Positions 27,982 through 36,677 of a DNA stretch of 64,000 bases are shown here, piece after piece. The translations under genes and the position numbers were made by a program. Under the pieces are notes generated by a model, which had not been told where the DNA came from, did no database searches, and saw nothing but the letters and a program-made list of their open reading frames with translations. How positions within the stretch are numbered: position 1 is the first letter of the stretch; every line of letters starts with the position of its first letter. Source of the DNA: DYJK01 sp040755055 (GTDB lineage: Bacteria; Bacteroidota; Ignavibacteria; Ignavibacteriales; Melioribacteraceae). The DNA is taken from contig JBFMBS010000019.1 of the NCBI GenBank assembly GCA_040755055.1, positions 1 to 64,000 on the forward strand. The letters are read 5' to 3'.

Positions 27982-28058
27982 GTTTGTAATCGCACCTTCT
28001 AAGAAAGTGGAATTGAAACTAAATTTCATCGGCTGTAAATTTTTTTCAATTCCACTTT
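27982..28058 (+). repeat. Solitary CRISPR-repeat-like sequence with an inverted partial copy
   Basis: Bases 27982-28019 (38 nt) begin GTTTGTAATCGCACC and end GTGGAATTGAAAC. This closely follows the pattern of many type I and III CRISPR repeats, which end in ATTGAAAC. No second direct copy or spacer array is present, and no cas gene is in the window. At 28044-28058 the complement of 15 of its bases (AAAGTGGAATTGAAA) occurs 25 bases away, so the pair forms a perfect 15-bp stem. It may be a decayed or solo CRISPR repeat, a repeat-derived hairpin, or a terminator of the LytTR operon. Confidence 0.6.
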
Positions 28059-28132
28059 AATTACTTCCCGGCCGAAAAAGTAAACGCATGCTGAGGGCAT
28101 GATAATTAAGAAAGTTTTAGAAAGTAACCGAA

Positions 28133-29743
28133 GTGGATTTAAGGGAACCCGGCATAGGGGGACATTTTAATATAAATCCTATCGATGTAGAAGTAACCGG
28201 CAGAGGGCTTACAATAGAAGAACAAACCGGTGCCTCAATTAATGCAGCAAGCCCGAAAAGCCTTTACGAGATTATCGCCGAATTCTCATTTGATTGGATC
28301 TACTGGATAAGTCCGGATAGCACCATTTCTTTTATTTCACCATCAACAAAATTTATCACCGGTTACAGCCGCGAAGAATTTTTAGGTGATAGTAGTCTAT
28401 TCTTCAATATTGTTCATCCCCAGGACAGATTAAAATACCTAAAGCACAAAAACGATTTCAAACTTGACGAGAGTGTTTGTTCTTATGAATACCGGATAAT
28501 TAATAAAAACGGTGAAGTGCGCTGGCTCTCGCATTTTTGTCAAGCTGTTTACGATGAGGAAGATAATTACTTAGGCAGATATGTAAGCAACAGAGATGTT
28601 ACGGCAGTTAGAAATATTATCTCGCGCGAAATACAAAGAGGGAGAAGAATACAAGAGCTGTGTGAAAGTTTTTCGTTTGGTACTTTCAAAATAACACCCA
28701 GCGGCAAGTTGATAAGGGCAAACGATATTTTTTTGAAGATGCTCGGTTTGGTTTCACTGCAAGAAGCAGACGAAACTAATTTTGGCGGTGCCAACATTTT
28801 AAATGCAATCGATAAAGAGCATTTAATTGAAATTATCGAGAAAGAGGGGATTGCAAAAAACGTGGAACTTGTATGCCTTCGAAAAGATAAATCAATTATT
28901 TATTTGTTGGGCAGTATTTCATTTGTAAAAGATACGGAAGGAAGTATTTCTTACTTTGAAGGTTTTGTCCAGGATATAACTCTTCAGAAGAAAAGTGAAC
29001 TGCGTGTTATAGAGGCAAAAGATATGCTCAGAAGATATGAAAAATTGAAGAGTGAATTTCTTGCAACTATATCCCACGAAATACGGACACCGCTGAATGC
29101 AATTATTAATTTTTCACGTCTTCTAAAAAGCAGTCCGGAAAATGTTCACGAAAAAGAATTGAAAGAAAGCATCGAGATTATAGAGAGCGAAGGAAACCGG
29201 ATTCAAAGAACAATCGATTTAATTCTCGAGATGTCGCAGCTTATCACGAATACCTATGAAGCGGATATATCCGAGACAGATATAATTAAAGACGTTCTGG
29301 AAATTGTTTACGAAGAATACAAAGAAACCGCCGCGAAGAAGGAGATATACCTTTCACTTGATAACCAAATTGCAAATACAACAATAATTGTTGATAGGTA
29401 CAGCGTTATTCAAATTTTCCGGCATCTTTTATCCAATGCAGTTAAGTACACTAACGAAGGTTATGTTAAAATTAAATGTTACCGGGATTTGGAAGGGAGA
29501 GTTACGGTGGAGGTAATCGACAGCGGTATAGGTATTGACGAGAAATATATTCCGTATTTGTTTACTTTGTTTTCGCAAGAAGACAACAGCTATTCGCGGA
29601 TGTTTGAAGGCACCGGTCTTGGTCTTGCCATTGTCAAGAAATATTGTGAGTTGAACGATGCGGAAATCAAAGTTGAGAGCACGAAAGGTTTCGGTTCTAC
29701 ATTCATGATAACTTTTATGAATAGCCGCTATCAAATAATTTAA
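28133..29743 (+). CDS. Soluble PAS sensor histidine kinase
   Basis: The protein has 536 residues. The GTG at 28133 is the first start in the frame after a stop at 28118, and no strong ribosome binding site is visible. PAS1 (about 43-165: EFSFDWIYWISPDSTISFIS) has a PAC-like end (GRYVSNRDVTAV). PAS2 spans about 175-295. The HisKA helix has His315 (ATISHEIRTPLNAIINFSRL), and the HATPase domain shows HLLSNAVKYTNEG, DSGIGI and GTGLGLAIVKKYCELN. No TM helix is seen. The kinase core closely resembles that of the 1,512-residue membrane kinase at 13349-17887. No regulator is adjacent, so its partner may be one of the stand-alone receivers in the region. Confidence 0.9.
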   Translation: MDLREPGIGGHFNINPIDVEVTGRGLTIEEQTGASINAASPKSLYEIIAEFSFDWIYWISPDSTISFISPSTKFITGYSREEFLGDSSLFFNIVHPQDRLKYLKHKNDFKLDESVCSYEYRIINKNGEVRWLSHFCQAVYDEEDNYLGRYVSNRDVTAVRNIISREIQRGRRIQELCESFSFGTFKITPSGKLIRANDIFLKMLGLVSLQEADETNFGGANILNAIDKEHLIEIIEKEGIAKNVELVCLRKDKSIIYLLGSISFVKDTEGSISYFEGFVQDITLQKKSELRVIEAKDMLRRYEKLKSEFLATISHEIRTPLNAIINFSRLLKSSPENVHEKELKESIEIIESEGNRIQRTIDLILEMSQLITNTYEADISETDIIKDVLEIVYEEYKETAAKKEIYLSLDNQIANTTIIVDRYSVIQIFRHLLSNAVKYTNEGYVKIKCYRDLEGRVTVEVIDSGIGIDEKYIPYLFTLFSQEDNSYSRMFEGTGLGLAIVKKYCELNDAEIKVESTKGFGSTFMITFMNSRYQII

Positions 29744-29772
29744 GCCGGAAAGTACACCGGTTGTATCTATTC

Positions 29773-29880
29773 TCTTTGCGTTCATTGCGTATTCTTTTCC
29801 TAAAGGGATGGCTGTGCCAGCGACCTTTGCGTGATCCGCCACGGCGGATTAAACGCAGAGCCCGCAAAGAAGTCGCAGAG
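29773..29880. repeat. TTTGCG-type intergenic repeat, copy 2, with nested palindromes
   Basis: This copy shares CTTTGCGTTCATTGCG, GCGACCT and AAACGCAGAG with copy 1 at 10221-10310. It carries an extra roughly 20-base piece containing a TGGC-TGT-GCCA hairpin (29809-29819) and a second inserted palindrome, ATCCGCC-AC-GGCGGAT (29834-29849). It ends five bases before the stop codon of the convergent amylase gene. Smaller mobile palindromes may have landed inside a larger repeat. Confidence 0.7.
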
Positions 29881-29884
29881 TTTT

Positions 29885-31717
29885 TTAGTTGCTTACCTTA
29901 TAAATTTCTGCACGCATCACATCAATATTAAGCTTCATATCTGAATTTAGAATTGTTTCGGCATTTGTTGATACGTTGACAAGTTTTGAATTATGCGGCA
30001 GATAATTTTTTGCCGGTGATAGATCGACTATCTGTTTTGAATCTTTGTTGTTTAGAATTACCAGGAATTTGTTTTCACCGGATATCCTGAAATAAAAGTA
30101 AACATCATTCACTGGCGGATAGTGGATTAACTTCCCGGTAGAAAACGCGTTATTCTCACGACGAAGCAAAATAAGATTGCTCAAAAAATCATAAAAATAA
30201 TTTTCATAAACACTTCTTCCCGATTTAATAAATGAATCTTTTACATCGCCCGGAAAACCGCCGGGGAAAGGAGCGCGTAACTCTCCGTGTCCGCTTCCGC
30301 CAACCATTCCAATTTCGGAACCGTAAAAGATACAAGGAATGCCCCTTGTTGTTAGCAACAAAGTATAAGCAAGCCTGACCTTTTCAACGTTACCTTTTGC
30401 CAAATACATTATTCTGTCAACATCGTGGTTATCAACAAATGTCAATAGATAATCCGGGTTTGTAAACAAAAAATCTTTTGCAATTACGTTGTAAACGTTG
30501 TAAAGTCCACCGCGACCGGTAACTAAATCAACTAAAGCATCCCGTAATCCAAAATCTGTTAAAGAGGGTAAGTTCGTGTTGAAACCTTTTTTCAAAAAAG
30601 TATCTTTTTGATATGCAGCAAGAAAATCGCTTTCGCCGGTCCATACTTCACCAACAATATTTAGAGAAGGGTATTCATCAAGCAGCACTTTAGCCCAACG
30701 CGAAATAAATTTTTGATTGTTATACGGCTGTGTATCTTCCCTTATTCCATCCAGTCCCGAATACTCGATCCACCAGATAGTATTTTGAATAATGTAGTTT
30801 TGAACAAAAAGATTTTCCTGGTTGAAATCTACCATATCATTAACAAACCATCCTTGTTCAACATGCTTTATGGTTGTGCTATCGGCGTGTGTATCCGTAA
30901 AAATCATTTTATGATGATTTGCATGCTGGTGATTTTCAAGAGTGCCGGTTATCCAATCAAGGGTTGGCAGATTTTTCATCCATGGATGGTTATTGCTAAA
31001 ATGATTGGCAACATGATCGAGAATAATTTTCAATCCGTGTTGGTGGGCTTCATCAACAAACTTTTTATACAACTCGTTAGTGCCTAACCGGGGATCGATT
31101 TTATAAAAATCGGTGGCCGAATATCCGTGGTAAGATCTGAAAGTATTATTCTCGGTGAATGGAGTTGACCAGATTGTTGTAATGCCAAGTTCCTTTAGGT
31201 AATCTAATTTGTTTATGATGCCCTGGATATCTCCGCCGAAACGCCACTGGTTTGGAATACGCTGCATAGAATCGTAATAACCGGTAACGGAGTCGTTAGA
31301 TACATCTCCGTTTACAAAACGGTCGGGCATGATTAAATAGATTACATCTTCATTTGTAAATCCCCGGTGGTTTTCCCCTTTTGATCTTTCAAGTACCGGG
31401 AATGAAATCTCTTTCTTATCATTTTTGTTAGTTATGGTTAAAGTATAATTCTTAGGTGGAAGATTAGAGGGTATTGTAATATCAATAAATGTATATGAAG
31501 GATTTTCGATATTGTGAATTTTATTAACCTTGATTCTTTTATCGTTAAAAGCCGCCTTAATATTTTTTAAGTTCTCACCGTAGATCATCAATTGAACTTT
31601 ATTCCATTTCATCCCGGTCCACCAGTTAGGAGGTTCCACTTTATCAATTCTCAGATTTTGGGAGAAGAGAAAATTTGCTGCAGTAAAAAACAATAGAGCA
31701 GAGAAATATTTTTTCAT
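29885..31717 (-). CDS. Periplasmic GH13 cyclomaltodextrinase/neopullulanase-like amylase
   Basis: The protein has 610 residues and breaks alpha-1,4 links in maltodextrins. A signal peptide (MKKYFSALLFFTAANFLFSQ) is followed by an N-terminal beta domain (about 25-110: VEPPNWWTGMKWNKVQLMIYG), as in SusA-like enzymes. The GH13 barrel has the nucleophile Asp328 (GIREDTQPY), acid/base Glu357 (IVGEVW) and Asp432 (FVDNHDVDR). Early barrel motifs are TTIWSTPFTEN and ILDHVANH. A beta-sandwich C-terminal domain ends the protein. I moved the start to the ATG at 31717, just before the signal peptide, 13 bases after the DUF5686 gene, so the two are co-transcribed. There is no SusC/SusD pair nearby. The exact substrate (starch, pullulan or cyclodextrin) is open. 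Confidence 0.9.
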   Translation of the reverse strand: MKKYFSALLFFTAANFLFSQNLRIDKVEPPNWWTGMKWNKVQLMIYGENLKNIKAAFNDKRIKVNKIHNIENPSYTFIDITIPSNLPPKNYTLTITNKNDKKEISFPVLERSKGENHRGFTNEDVIYLIMPDRFVNGDVSNDSVTGYYDSMQRIPNQWRFGGDIQGIINKLDYLKELGITTIWSTPFTENNTFRSYHGYSATDFYKIDPRLGTNELYKKFVDEAHQHGLKIILDHVANHFSNNHPWMKNLPTLDWITGTLENHQHANHHKMIFTDTHADSTTIKHVEQGWFVNDMVDFNQENLFVQNYIIQNTIWWIEYSGLDGIREDTQPYNNQKFISRWAKVLLDEYPSLNIVGEVWTGESDFLAAYQKDTFLKKGFNTNLPSLTDFGLRDALVDLVTGRGGLYNVYNVIAKDFLFTNPDYLLTFVDNHDVDRIMYLAKGNVEKVRLAYTLLLTTRGIPCIFYGSEIGMVGGSGHGELRAPFPGGFPGDVKDSFIKSGRSVYENYFYDFLSNLILLRRENNAFSTGKLIHYPPVNDVYFYFRISGENKFLVILNNKDSKQIVDLSPAKNYLPHNSKLVNVSTNAETILNSDMKLNIDVMRAEIYKVSN

Positions 31718-31730
31718 TAATAACCTCGGT

Positions 31731-34133
31731 TTATAACATAAATGTATTGATACCAATGACAAAATCATTTTTATATTTATGGGTTAGCCGCCAAGTGAAT
31801 TCAAGTGTAATAGGGAATAGAATCTGTCCGATACCAAAACCGACTTCCCACAGAGGTTTTTTGAATTCCTCAAATTCGTGGGTTAAAATTGTTTTGCTTT
31901 TATCAGAAATTTTTAACCAGCCAACATTTAAATATGAATTAAGTGTCAATTGTAAATCTTCGATAAATGGGATACTTAACAATTTGAATATTTCATCATT
32001 AAAAAAATGTTGAACGTTCAACACTGCGCCTCTATCACCGAATGCTTCACAAACACTTAGTGTGCGGAATGTATAAGCTTTACCGGAACTCTCCATGTTT
32101 CCCGGGAGGGCATACAGCATTTGAAAAGGTACGCTGCCGGTTGAATAAATTCCCTTCAAGGCAAAATTCAATGTTGCCGATTTGAAAGTTGGTATATAGC
32201 CGTTCAGGTTTAATTGGTAAGAGTTAAAATCCAAGTTGCTTTTAAGAATTGATTTGCTGCTGAAAAGTGCTTCGCCGCTTAAAATTGCATATCCTTTTCC
32301 TTGATAAGCGCGTCTTCTAAAATAACCGTCCTCTATAAATTTTCTGAAATCTAAATTGAATGATGCGGTTAAAGCATTAACTTTTGTATCGTAAATTGTT
32401 TTGTTAACCTTGTATGTTTTTGATTTGTTAAAGATTGAAAAATCGGAATTGTTAAAAGCTGTGTTATCGGTTCTATTTAAATATCCTATGCCAATCCGTA
32501 AAATGGGAAAAACCTCTCCGGCAATTTTGAAATCCCAGCCCTTTGTGTAATAATAATCTCTAAAATCATACTTGCCGATTAAACTTGTTAGTGTTGAGGT
32601 TAGATTATTATAATGTACCGATTCGCCAAATAAGTCGGCTAACTTGTTGTAAGCATTGAAAGATAAGGAAGTGGTTCTGTAATCACCGAGTAAATATCTA
32701 AGTGAGAGTTCGGATTTGAATTTCTTATCCGAAAAGCCGTACGATAGATTTATGCTGCCGTTGAATCTTTTTTCGAATTCATTAGAAACGTTTGCAAAGA
32801 AATTAAGCGCATGTCCTTCAATTTTATTGAAACTATAAAGTGAAAGGGGACCGCTTATTGAAATGTTATCGCTGATATTGGTTGAAAAAGAGAGTAGGGA
32901 AAAATCATCCCAAAAATTTCTCGGGATTGATTCAAGACTATCAATTCGGTTATATGCCTCAACCTCCTGGAGAGTGTTGGGAATTTTCTGCATCGAGTCC
33001 CAGTAAGTAGAATCTTTTTTATCGGCATCAGGTAAAACTTTAACAATCACCATATCAAAGAAATCATCATCGAGCTGGTTGTTGATTTGGTAATCATAGA
33101 AAACAGAGTTGAGTTCAAAACCGAATTTTGCGAGACCTAAAAAGTTACCTTCAACAAAAACACGGTAATCAATCGGCATAAAAATATTTTGATCATATGG
33201 AACAAATTGCTGGAAAATATTTACTTTAGAAAAAATTCCGCCGGGATTAGCGGCGTCATTTAAATTTACATCCAACTTAACCATTGCAAACGACCCGTCT
33301 TCTATGTAGATCTTTCCCCAAAAACCGGGATCCGATTTATCGAATGTCTTGAAAGAAATTTCGAAGATTGATTTGTTATCCATGGCAAGTGTATCTTCTA
33401 TGAAAAAATCATAATAATCAATTGCATCATCTGCGATCGGGCAGAGTAAAGGTCTGTTAAAAAATTGAATATCGTTTGTATAGAAATTCTGGATAATTCT
33501 TCCGCCGGTTAAAATATTTATTGTTGAAGGGGTATTAGCACTCTGCTTTCTTGCAATGATTTCATCTTTATAGTTACTTGGTTTTTTAAAATATCCTCTG
33601 CTTTCATTTTCTATTATGCCCGTAATTTTAAGTTTGGCTGTGTCGCTTTCACCGAATGAAAATCCTACGCTCCTATCAGTTGCAGAAATATCTTTGGTGG
33701 TTTTTACCAAGCCCTTTGTATATGCTTTGAAAGTGTACGAATTGATTTTCTCATCCCTTTTTTGTTTGAATAAAATTGCACGGCGAATAATTTCAAGTGC
33801 CGGATTCTCACCGGGCAGAACGGTTATTTCAGGGAGTTTTATATCGATACGCTCCAATTGAAAATTTGAAACTTGGTTTCCGTTGAAATTGATTTTTAGA
33901 GTATCCGATCGGTATCCTATATACGATGCGATTAAATGAAATGAACCGGCACTAAGTTTCAACTCATAATTGCCCTCTATATTAGCTGCGGTGCCCGAAG
34001 ATGTTTCGGCAATTCTCAAGTTAGCGAAGCTTAAAGCTTCCCCTGAATTTTTATCTGTAACTTTTCCTCTTAATGTAAATTGTTGTGCGTTGATTGTTGT
34101 AAAGGCGAGCACAAATAATAGGCATTTGAACAT
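31731..34133 (-). CDS. DUF5686/carboxypeptidase-regulatory-like outer membrane protein
   Basis: This is an exported protein of 800 residues. A signal peptide (MFKCLLFVLAFTTINAQ) precedes a carboxypeptidase-like regulatory beta-sandwich (about 18-105: LRGKVTDKNSGEALSFANLRI, YIGYRSDTL), the plug-proximal domain common in TonB-linked proteins. It is followed by a DUF5686 region (ENPALEIIRRAILFKQKRD, then a long C-terminal barrel-like section). No TonB-box receptor plug domain is visible. It is therefore probably a non-TonB barrel of unknown cargo, typical of Bacteroidota-related lineages. It lies directly upstream of the secreted amylase gene in the same operon. The link to glucan use is only by position. 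Confidence 0.82.
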   Translation of the reverse strand: MFKCLLFVLAFTTINAQQFTLRGKVTDKNSGEALSFANLRIAETSSGTAANIEGNYELKLSAGSFHLIASYIGYRSDTLKINFNGNQVSNFQLERIDIKLPEITVLPGENPALEIIRRAILFKQKRDEKINSYTFKAYTKGLVKTTKDISATDRSVGFSFGESDTAKLKITGIIENESRGYFKKPSNYKDEIIARKQSANTPSTINILTGGRIIQNFYTNDIQFFNRPLLCPIADDAIDYYDFFIEDTLAMDNKSIFEISFKTFDKSDPGFWGKIYIEDGSFAMVKLDVNLNDAANPGGIFSKVNIFQQFVPYDQNIFMPIDYRVFVEGNFLGLAKFGFELNSVFYDYQINNQLDDDFFDMVIVKVLPDADKKDSTYWDSMQKIPNTLQEVEAYNRIDSLESIPRNFWDDFSLLSFSTNISDNISISGPLSLYSFNKIEGHALNFFANVSNEFEKRFNGSINLSYGFSDKKFKSELSLRYLLGDYRTTSLSFNAYNKLADLFGESVHYNNLTSTLTSLIGKYDFRDYYYTKGWDFKIAGEVFPILRIGIGYLNRTDNTAFNNSDFSIFNKSKTYKVNKTIYDTKVNALTASFNLDFRKFIEDGYFRRRAYQGKGYAILSGEALFSSKSILKSNLDFNSYQLNLNGYIPTFKSATLNFALKGIYSTGSVPFQMLYALPGNMESSGKAYTFRTLSVCEAFGDRGAVLNVQHFFNDEIFKLLSIPFIEDLQLTLNSYLNVGWLKISDKSKTILTHEFEEFKKPLWEVGFGIGQILFPITLEFTWRLTHKYKNDFVIGINTFML

Positions 34134-34282
34134 TTTTGTCTCTGTTTTAATAATTTAAAGGTAACTGATTGCTTACATGGTTAAAATAAAACAAAAGATT
34201 GCATCTTAAAAGCCATAAATGATTCTAACTAATAACCTTTCTTGGTTGGTATAGTTCTGTCATTTAGATATATAGAGGCGCG

Positions 34283-35200
34283 ATGAAAAAAATATTAGTG
34301 ACCGGCGCTACCGGGCTGATTGGTAAAAAAATTGTTGATAAACTTATTAAAAGGGGTGATGAAACAGTAGTGTTAACGCGATCGGTGTTAGCTGCCCAGA
34401 AGATATTGCCTAATGCTAATAGATTTATTGAATTTTATTACGATAGAAATATAACCGAGGAACTCTCCGATGTTATTAATCAATCCGATGCGATTATACA
34501 TTTAGCCGGTGAAAATATTATGGCTAAGCGCTGGACAAAAGAACACAAGAAAATAGTTATTGAAAGCCGTGTTAAATTTACAGAGAAATTGGTAGAAAAA
34601 ATAAAGAAAACCGGGAAGAAACCAAAAACATTTATCTCCGCATCGGCAGTCGGCTTTTACGGAAACAGATTTGATGACGTAGATGAAAGTTCGGGAAAGG
34701 GGAGCGGTTTTTTACCGGATGTAACTAATGCCTGGGAAAAATCCACTTTACCCTTGGATGAACTAGGAATAAGAAGAGTTAATGTTAGAATCGGGATTGT
34801 GTTTACAAATGATGGCGGTGCTCTGCCAAAGTTAGTAACACCGTTTAAGTTTTTTATCGGCGGTTCTCTTGGTACCGGAAAGCAATGGATACCATGGATT
34901 CATATAAATGATCTGGTAAATATTTTTCTTTATGCTCTGGATAATGAAAGTATTAACGGTGCAGTTAATGCGGTTTCGCCGAATCCGGTTACAATGAATG
35001 AATTATCAAGCAAAATCGGAAAAGTTTTACACCGTCCATCTTTTTTTAGAGTGCCTCAGTTCATTCTTAAAATTATTCTTGGTGAATCAGCTGATTCTAT
35101 ATTGGAAGGAGCAAAAGTGATTCCTTATAAATTAAATTCTGCTGGGTTTGAATTTCAATTTAAATATCTAAAGGATGCGTTGACAGATTTGCTGGGGTAA
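34283..35200 (+). CDS. TIGR01777-family NAD-dependent epimerase/dehydratase-like protein
   Basis: This is a Rossmann-fold SDR-type protein of 305 residues. The nucleotide-binding motif is KKILVTGATGLIGKKIV. Family-typical blocks follow: IIHLAGENIMAKRWTKEHKK, FISASAVGFYGNR (Ser and Tyr at the SDR active-site positions, with YGNR in place of YxxxK), VRIGIVFTNDGGALPKL, and GTGKQWIPWIHINDL. The C-terminal DUF1731-like part reads NAVSPNPVTMNELSSKIG. Members of this family (E. coli YfcH) have no settled substrate. Its stop codon directly abuts the stop of the convergent pilin-like gene. ATG 34283 follows a GAGGCGC stretch. Confidence 0.92.
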   Translation: MKKILVTGATGLIGKKIVDKLIKRGDETVVLTRSVLAAQKILPNANRFIEFYYDRNITEELSDVINQSDAIIHLAGENIMAKRWTKEHKKIVIESRVKFTEKLVEKIKKTGKKPKTFISASAVGFYGNRFDDVDESSGKGSGFLPDVTNAWEKSTLPLDELGIRRVNVRIGIVFTNDGGALPKLVTPFKFFIGGSLGTGKQWIPWIHINDLVNIFLYALDNESINGAVNAVSPNPVTMNELSSKIGKVLHRPSFFRVPQFILKIILGESADSILEGAKVIPYKLNSAGFEFQFKYLKDALTDLLG

Positions 35201-36637
35201 TCACTCGTACCAGGAAACCACCTCAAAGTTTCTTGTATGTGGAAATGCCGGTGGTACGTTTACTAAAAATCTCTCATCATAAGTATGTACAAATCTTAAT
35301 CCTCTAACCGGGTTACTTCCTGAATATGTAGCAGTAACACGCGTTGTGCTGGCAATTAAGCCGCCTAAAATATTCCAGTCACCCAAAAAATGTTGTGTAA
35401 CTAAACCATCCTCAGGACCGATGTTTCCGTTCATTGCAAACATCGAAGCTTGAGTTGTAATGTCTTTTCCGCGTGTATTGACATTATCATCAATGCGTAT
35501 ATTCTCTTCGGCAACTATGCCAAGCATGTCATCCGAATCTTCTTCTATTAATGGATCGTCATGATACTGTAAATTATCTTCCTGGTAAACATTTCCAAAA
35601 CCGTTGCGACCCTTTTTAGTGGCTACAATTGTAACAGCACCGTTTACTGTCCCTTTAGTATAGATGTTACCTTTTTCAACATAGATAACCCCGTTGGTAA
35701 GTGATCCTAACGAAATTGTTTGTTCAGCACTCCAGCTACCGGCTCCTTCTGCTTTAGAACTGTATGTTAATGATCCGTCATCACTAAAATAGAGTCGTAC
35801 ATCGATACCTCTGTTAGGACTCGATGTACCGCGGAAAGTTAAATCCGATTTGGAGCGTAAACCGGTAGTGTCGAATTCAAGGGGAATATCAACGCCATCT
35901 TCGTATCCGCCTAAAAATTGAGGATTGGGTGGGCTGCCCAATTTTCTTAATCCGTTACGTGTTGTTACTTTTCCGTTGAAGACCGGTGTACCATAAGTTG
36001 TTAACCGTCCGTTTGTATGAAAGGGTCCGTTAAAAACATCACCCGTTGCCGGGTACGCGCTAATTGTTGAGTAGTAATTCCCAAATTTTGCAAAGTTACT
36101 TGGCTGTAGTTCTACGATAATAGTTTTGGTAACATTCTGGTATGTTCCTTCAGAAATTATTGTAGCTATTTGGTCATTATAAGTTGCACCACCGCCGCAT
36201 GGTCCAACATAATCGCCATGAGCTAAATGTGCGGCAAGTGCACTGCCCGAGATATTCATTGTATGTTGTGCATCCGGATTACCGGGAGGAATATGGCATA
36301 TAACTACTTTACCGGTGGTGCCGCCAACATTATTTGTTATGTAAACATTTATAGTTCCACCGCCAAAACTAATATTTGTGTAGCCATCATCCCAGGTTCT
36401 GTCCATAAAAATTTGATTTGCCGCCATATTGGCACCGGCATTAGCAATATTAAATGCCTGGGTTTCTTCATAATAACTGGTCATGTTATCTATTGCCCGT
36501 GTAGATAAACTAGAAAAGTTATGACCGAATATTAGGAATATCATACTGAAGCCAAGGACTAACAATATCGCAGCTTTACCGCCCAAAGAAAATCCCTTTT
36601 TTGATTTGATATTAAAATAAGCAAAAATAAATAACAA
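35201..36637 (-). CDS. Pilin-like membrane-anchored surface protein, paralogue A
   Basis: The protein has up to 478 residues. A hydrophobic N-terminal helix (AAILLVLGFSMIFLIFG) is followed by a helical stalk (YEETQAFNIANAGANMAANQIF), as in PilX/GspK-like minor pilins, and then a long beta-rich globular part. It contains a small KVVICHIPPGNPDAQHT...HLAHGDYVGPC segment, a Cys/His-rich module found in assorted exported proteins. The frame opens with TTG at 36637 and includes KSKKGFSLGGK, which resembles a prepilin leader (K-G-F-S-L) but lacks Glu5. Alternatively a TTG just before GGKAAILL, with AAGGGA upstream, would match the start of its paralogue at 36678-38057. It is the last gene of a four-gene operon. 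Function unknown. Confidence 0.72.
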   Translation of the reverse strand: MLFIFAYFNIKSKKGFSLGGKAAILLVLGFSMIFLIFGHNFSSLSTRAIDNMTSYYEETQAFNIANAGANMAANQIFMDRTWDDGYTNISFGGGTINVYITNNVGGTTGKVVICHIPPGNPDAQHTMNISGSALAAHLAHGDYVGPCGGGATYNDQIATIISEGTYQNVTKTIIVELQPSNFAKFGNYYSTISAYPATGDVFNGPFHTNGRLTTYGTPVFNGKVTTRNGLRKLGSPPNPQFLGGYEDGVDIPLEFDTTGLRSKSDLTFRGTSSPNRGIDVRLYFSDDGSLTYSSKAEGAGSWSAEQTISLGSLTNGVIYVEKGNIYTKGTVNGAVTIVATKKGRNGFGNVYQEDNLQYHDDPLIEEDSDDMLGIVAEENIRIDDNVNTRGKDITTQASMFAMNGNIGPEDGLVTQHFLGDWNILGGLIASTTRVTATYSGSNPVRGLRFVHTYDERFLVNVPPAFPHTRNFEVVSWYE

Positions 36638-36677
36638 TTGCTATGAGTGAGAGCAATTGTTGATTGACCGGTAATAA

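Noticed and set aside
27982..28058. A functional CRISPR array
   Set aside because: Only one repeat-like unit and one inverted partial copy are present, with no spacers and no cas genes, so I list it as a solitary repeat-like element.
29885..34133. A Sus-type polysaccharide utilisation locus
   Set aside because: The amylase and DUF5686 protein lack a SusC receptor with plug domain and a SusD lipoprotein, so the term does not apply.
35198..35203. A terminator between the convergent epimerase and pilin-like genes
   Set aside because: The two stop codons abut with no spacer and no hairpin with U-tract was found at the junction.
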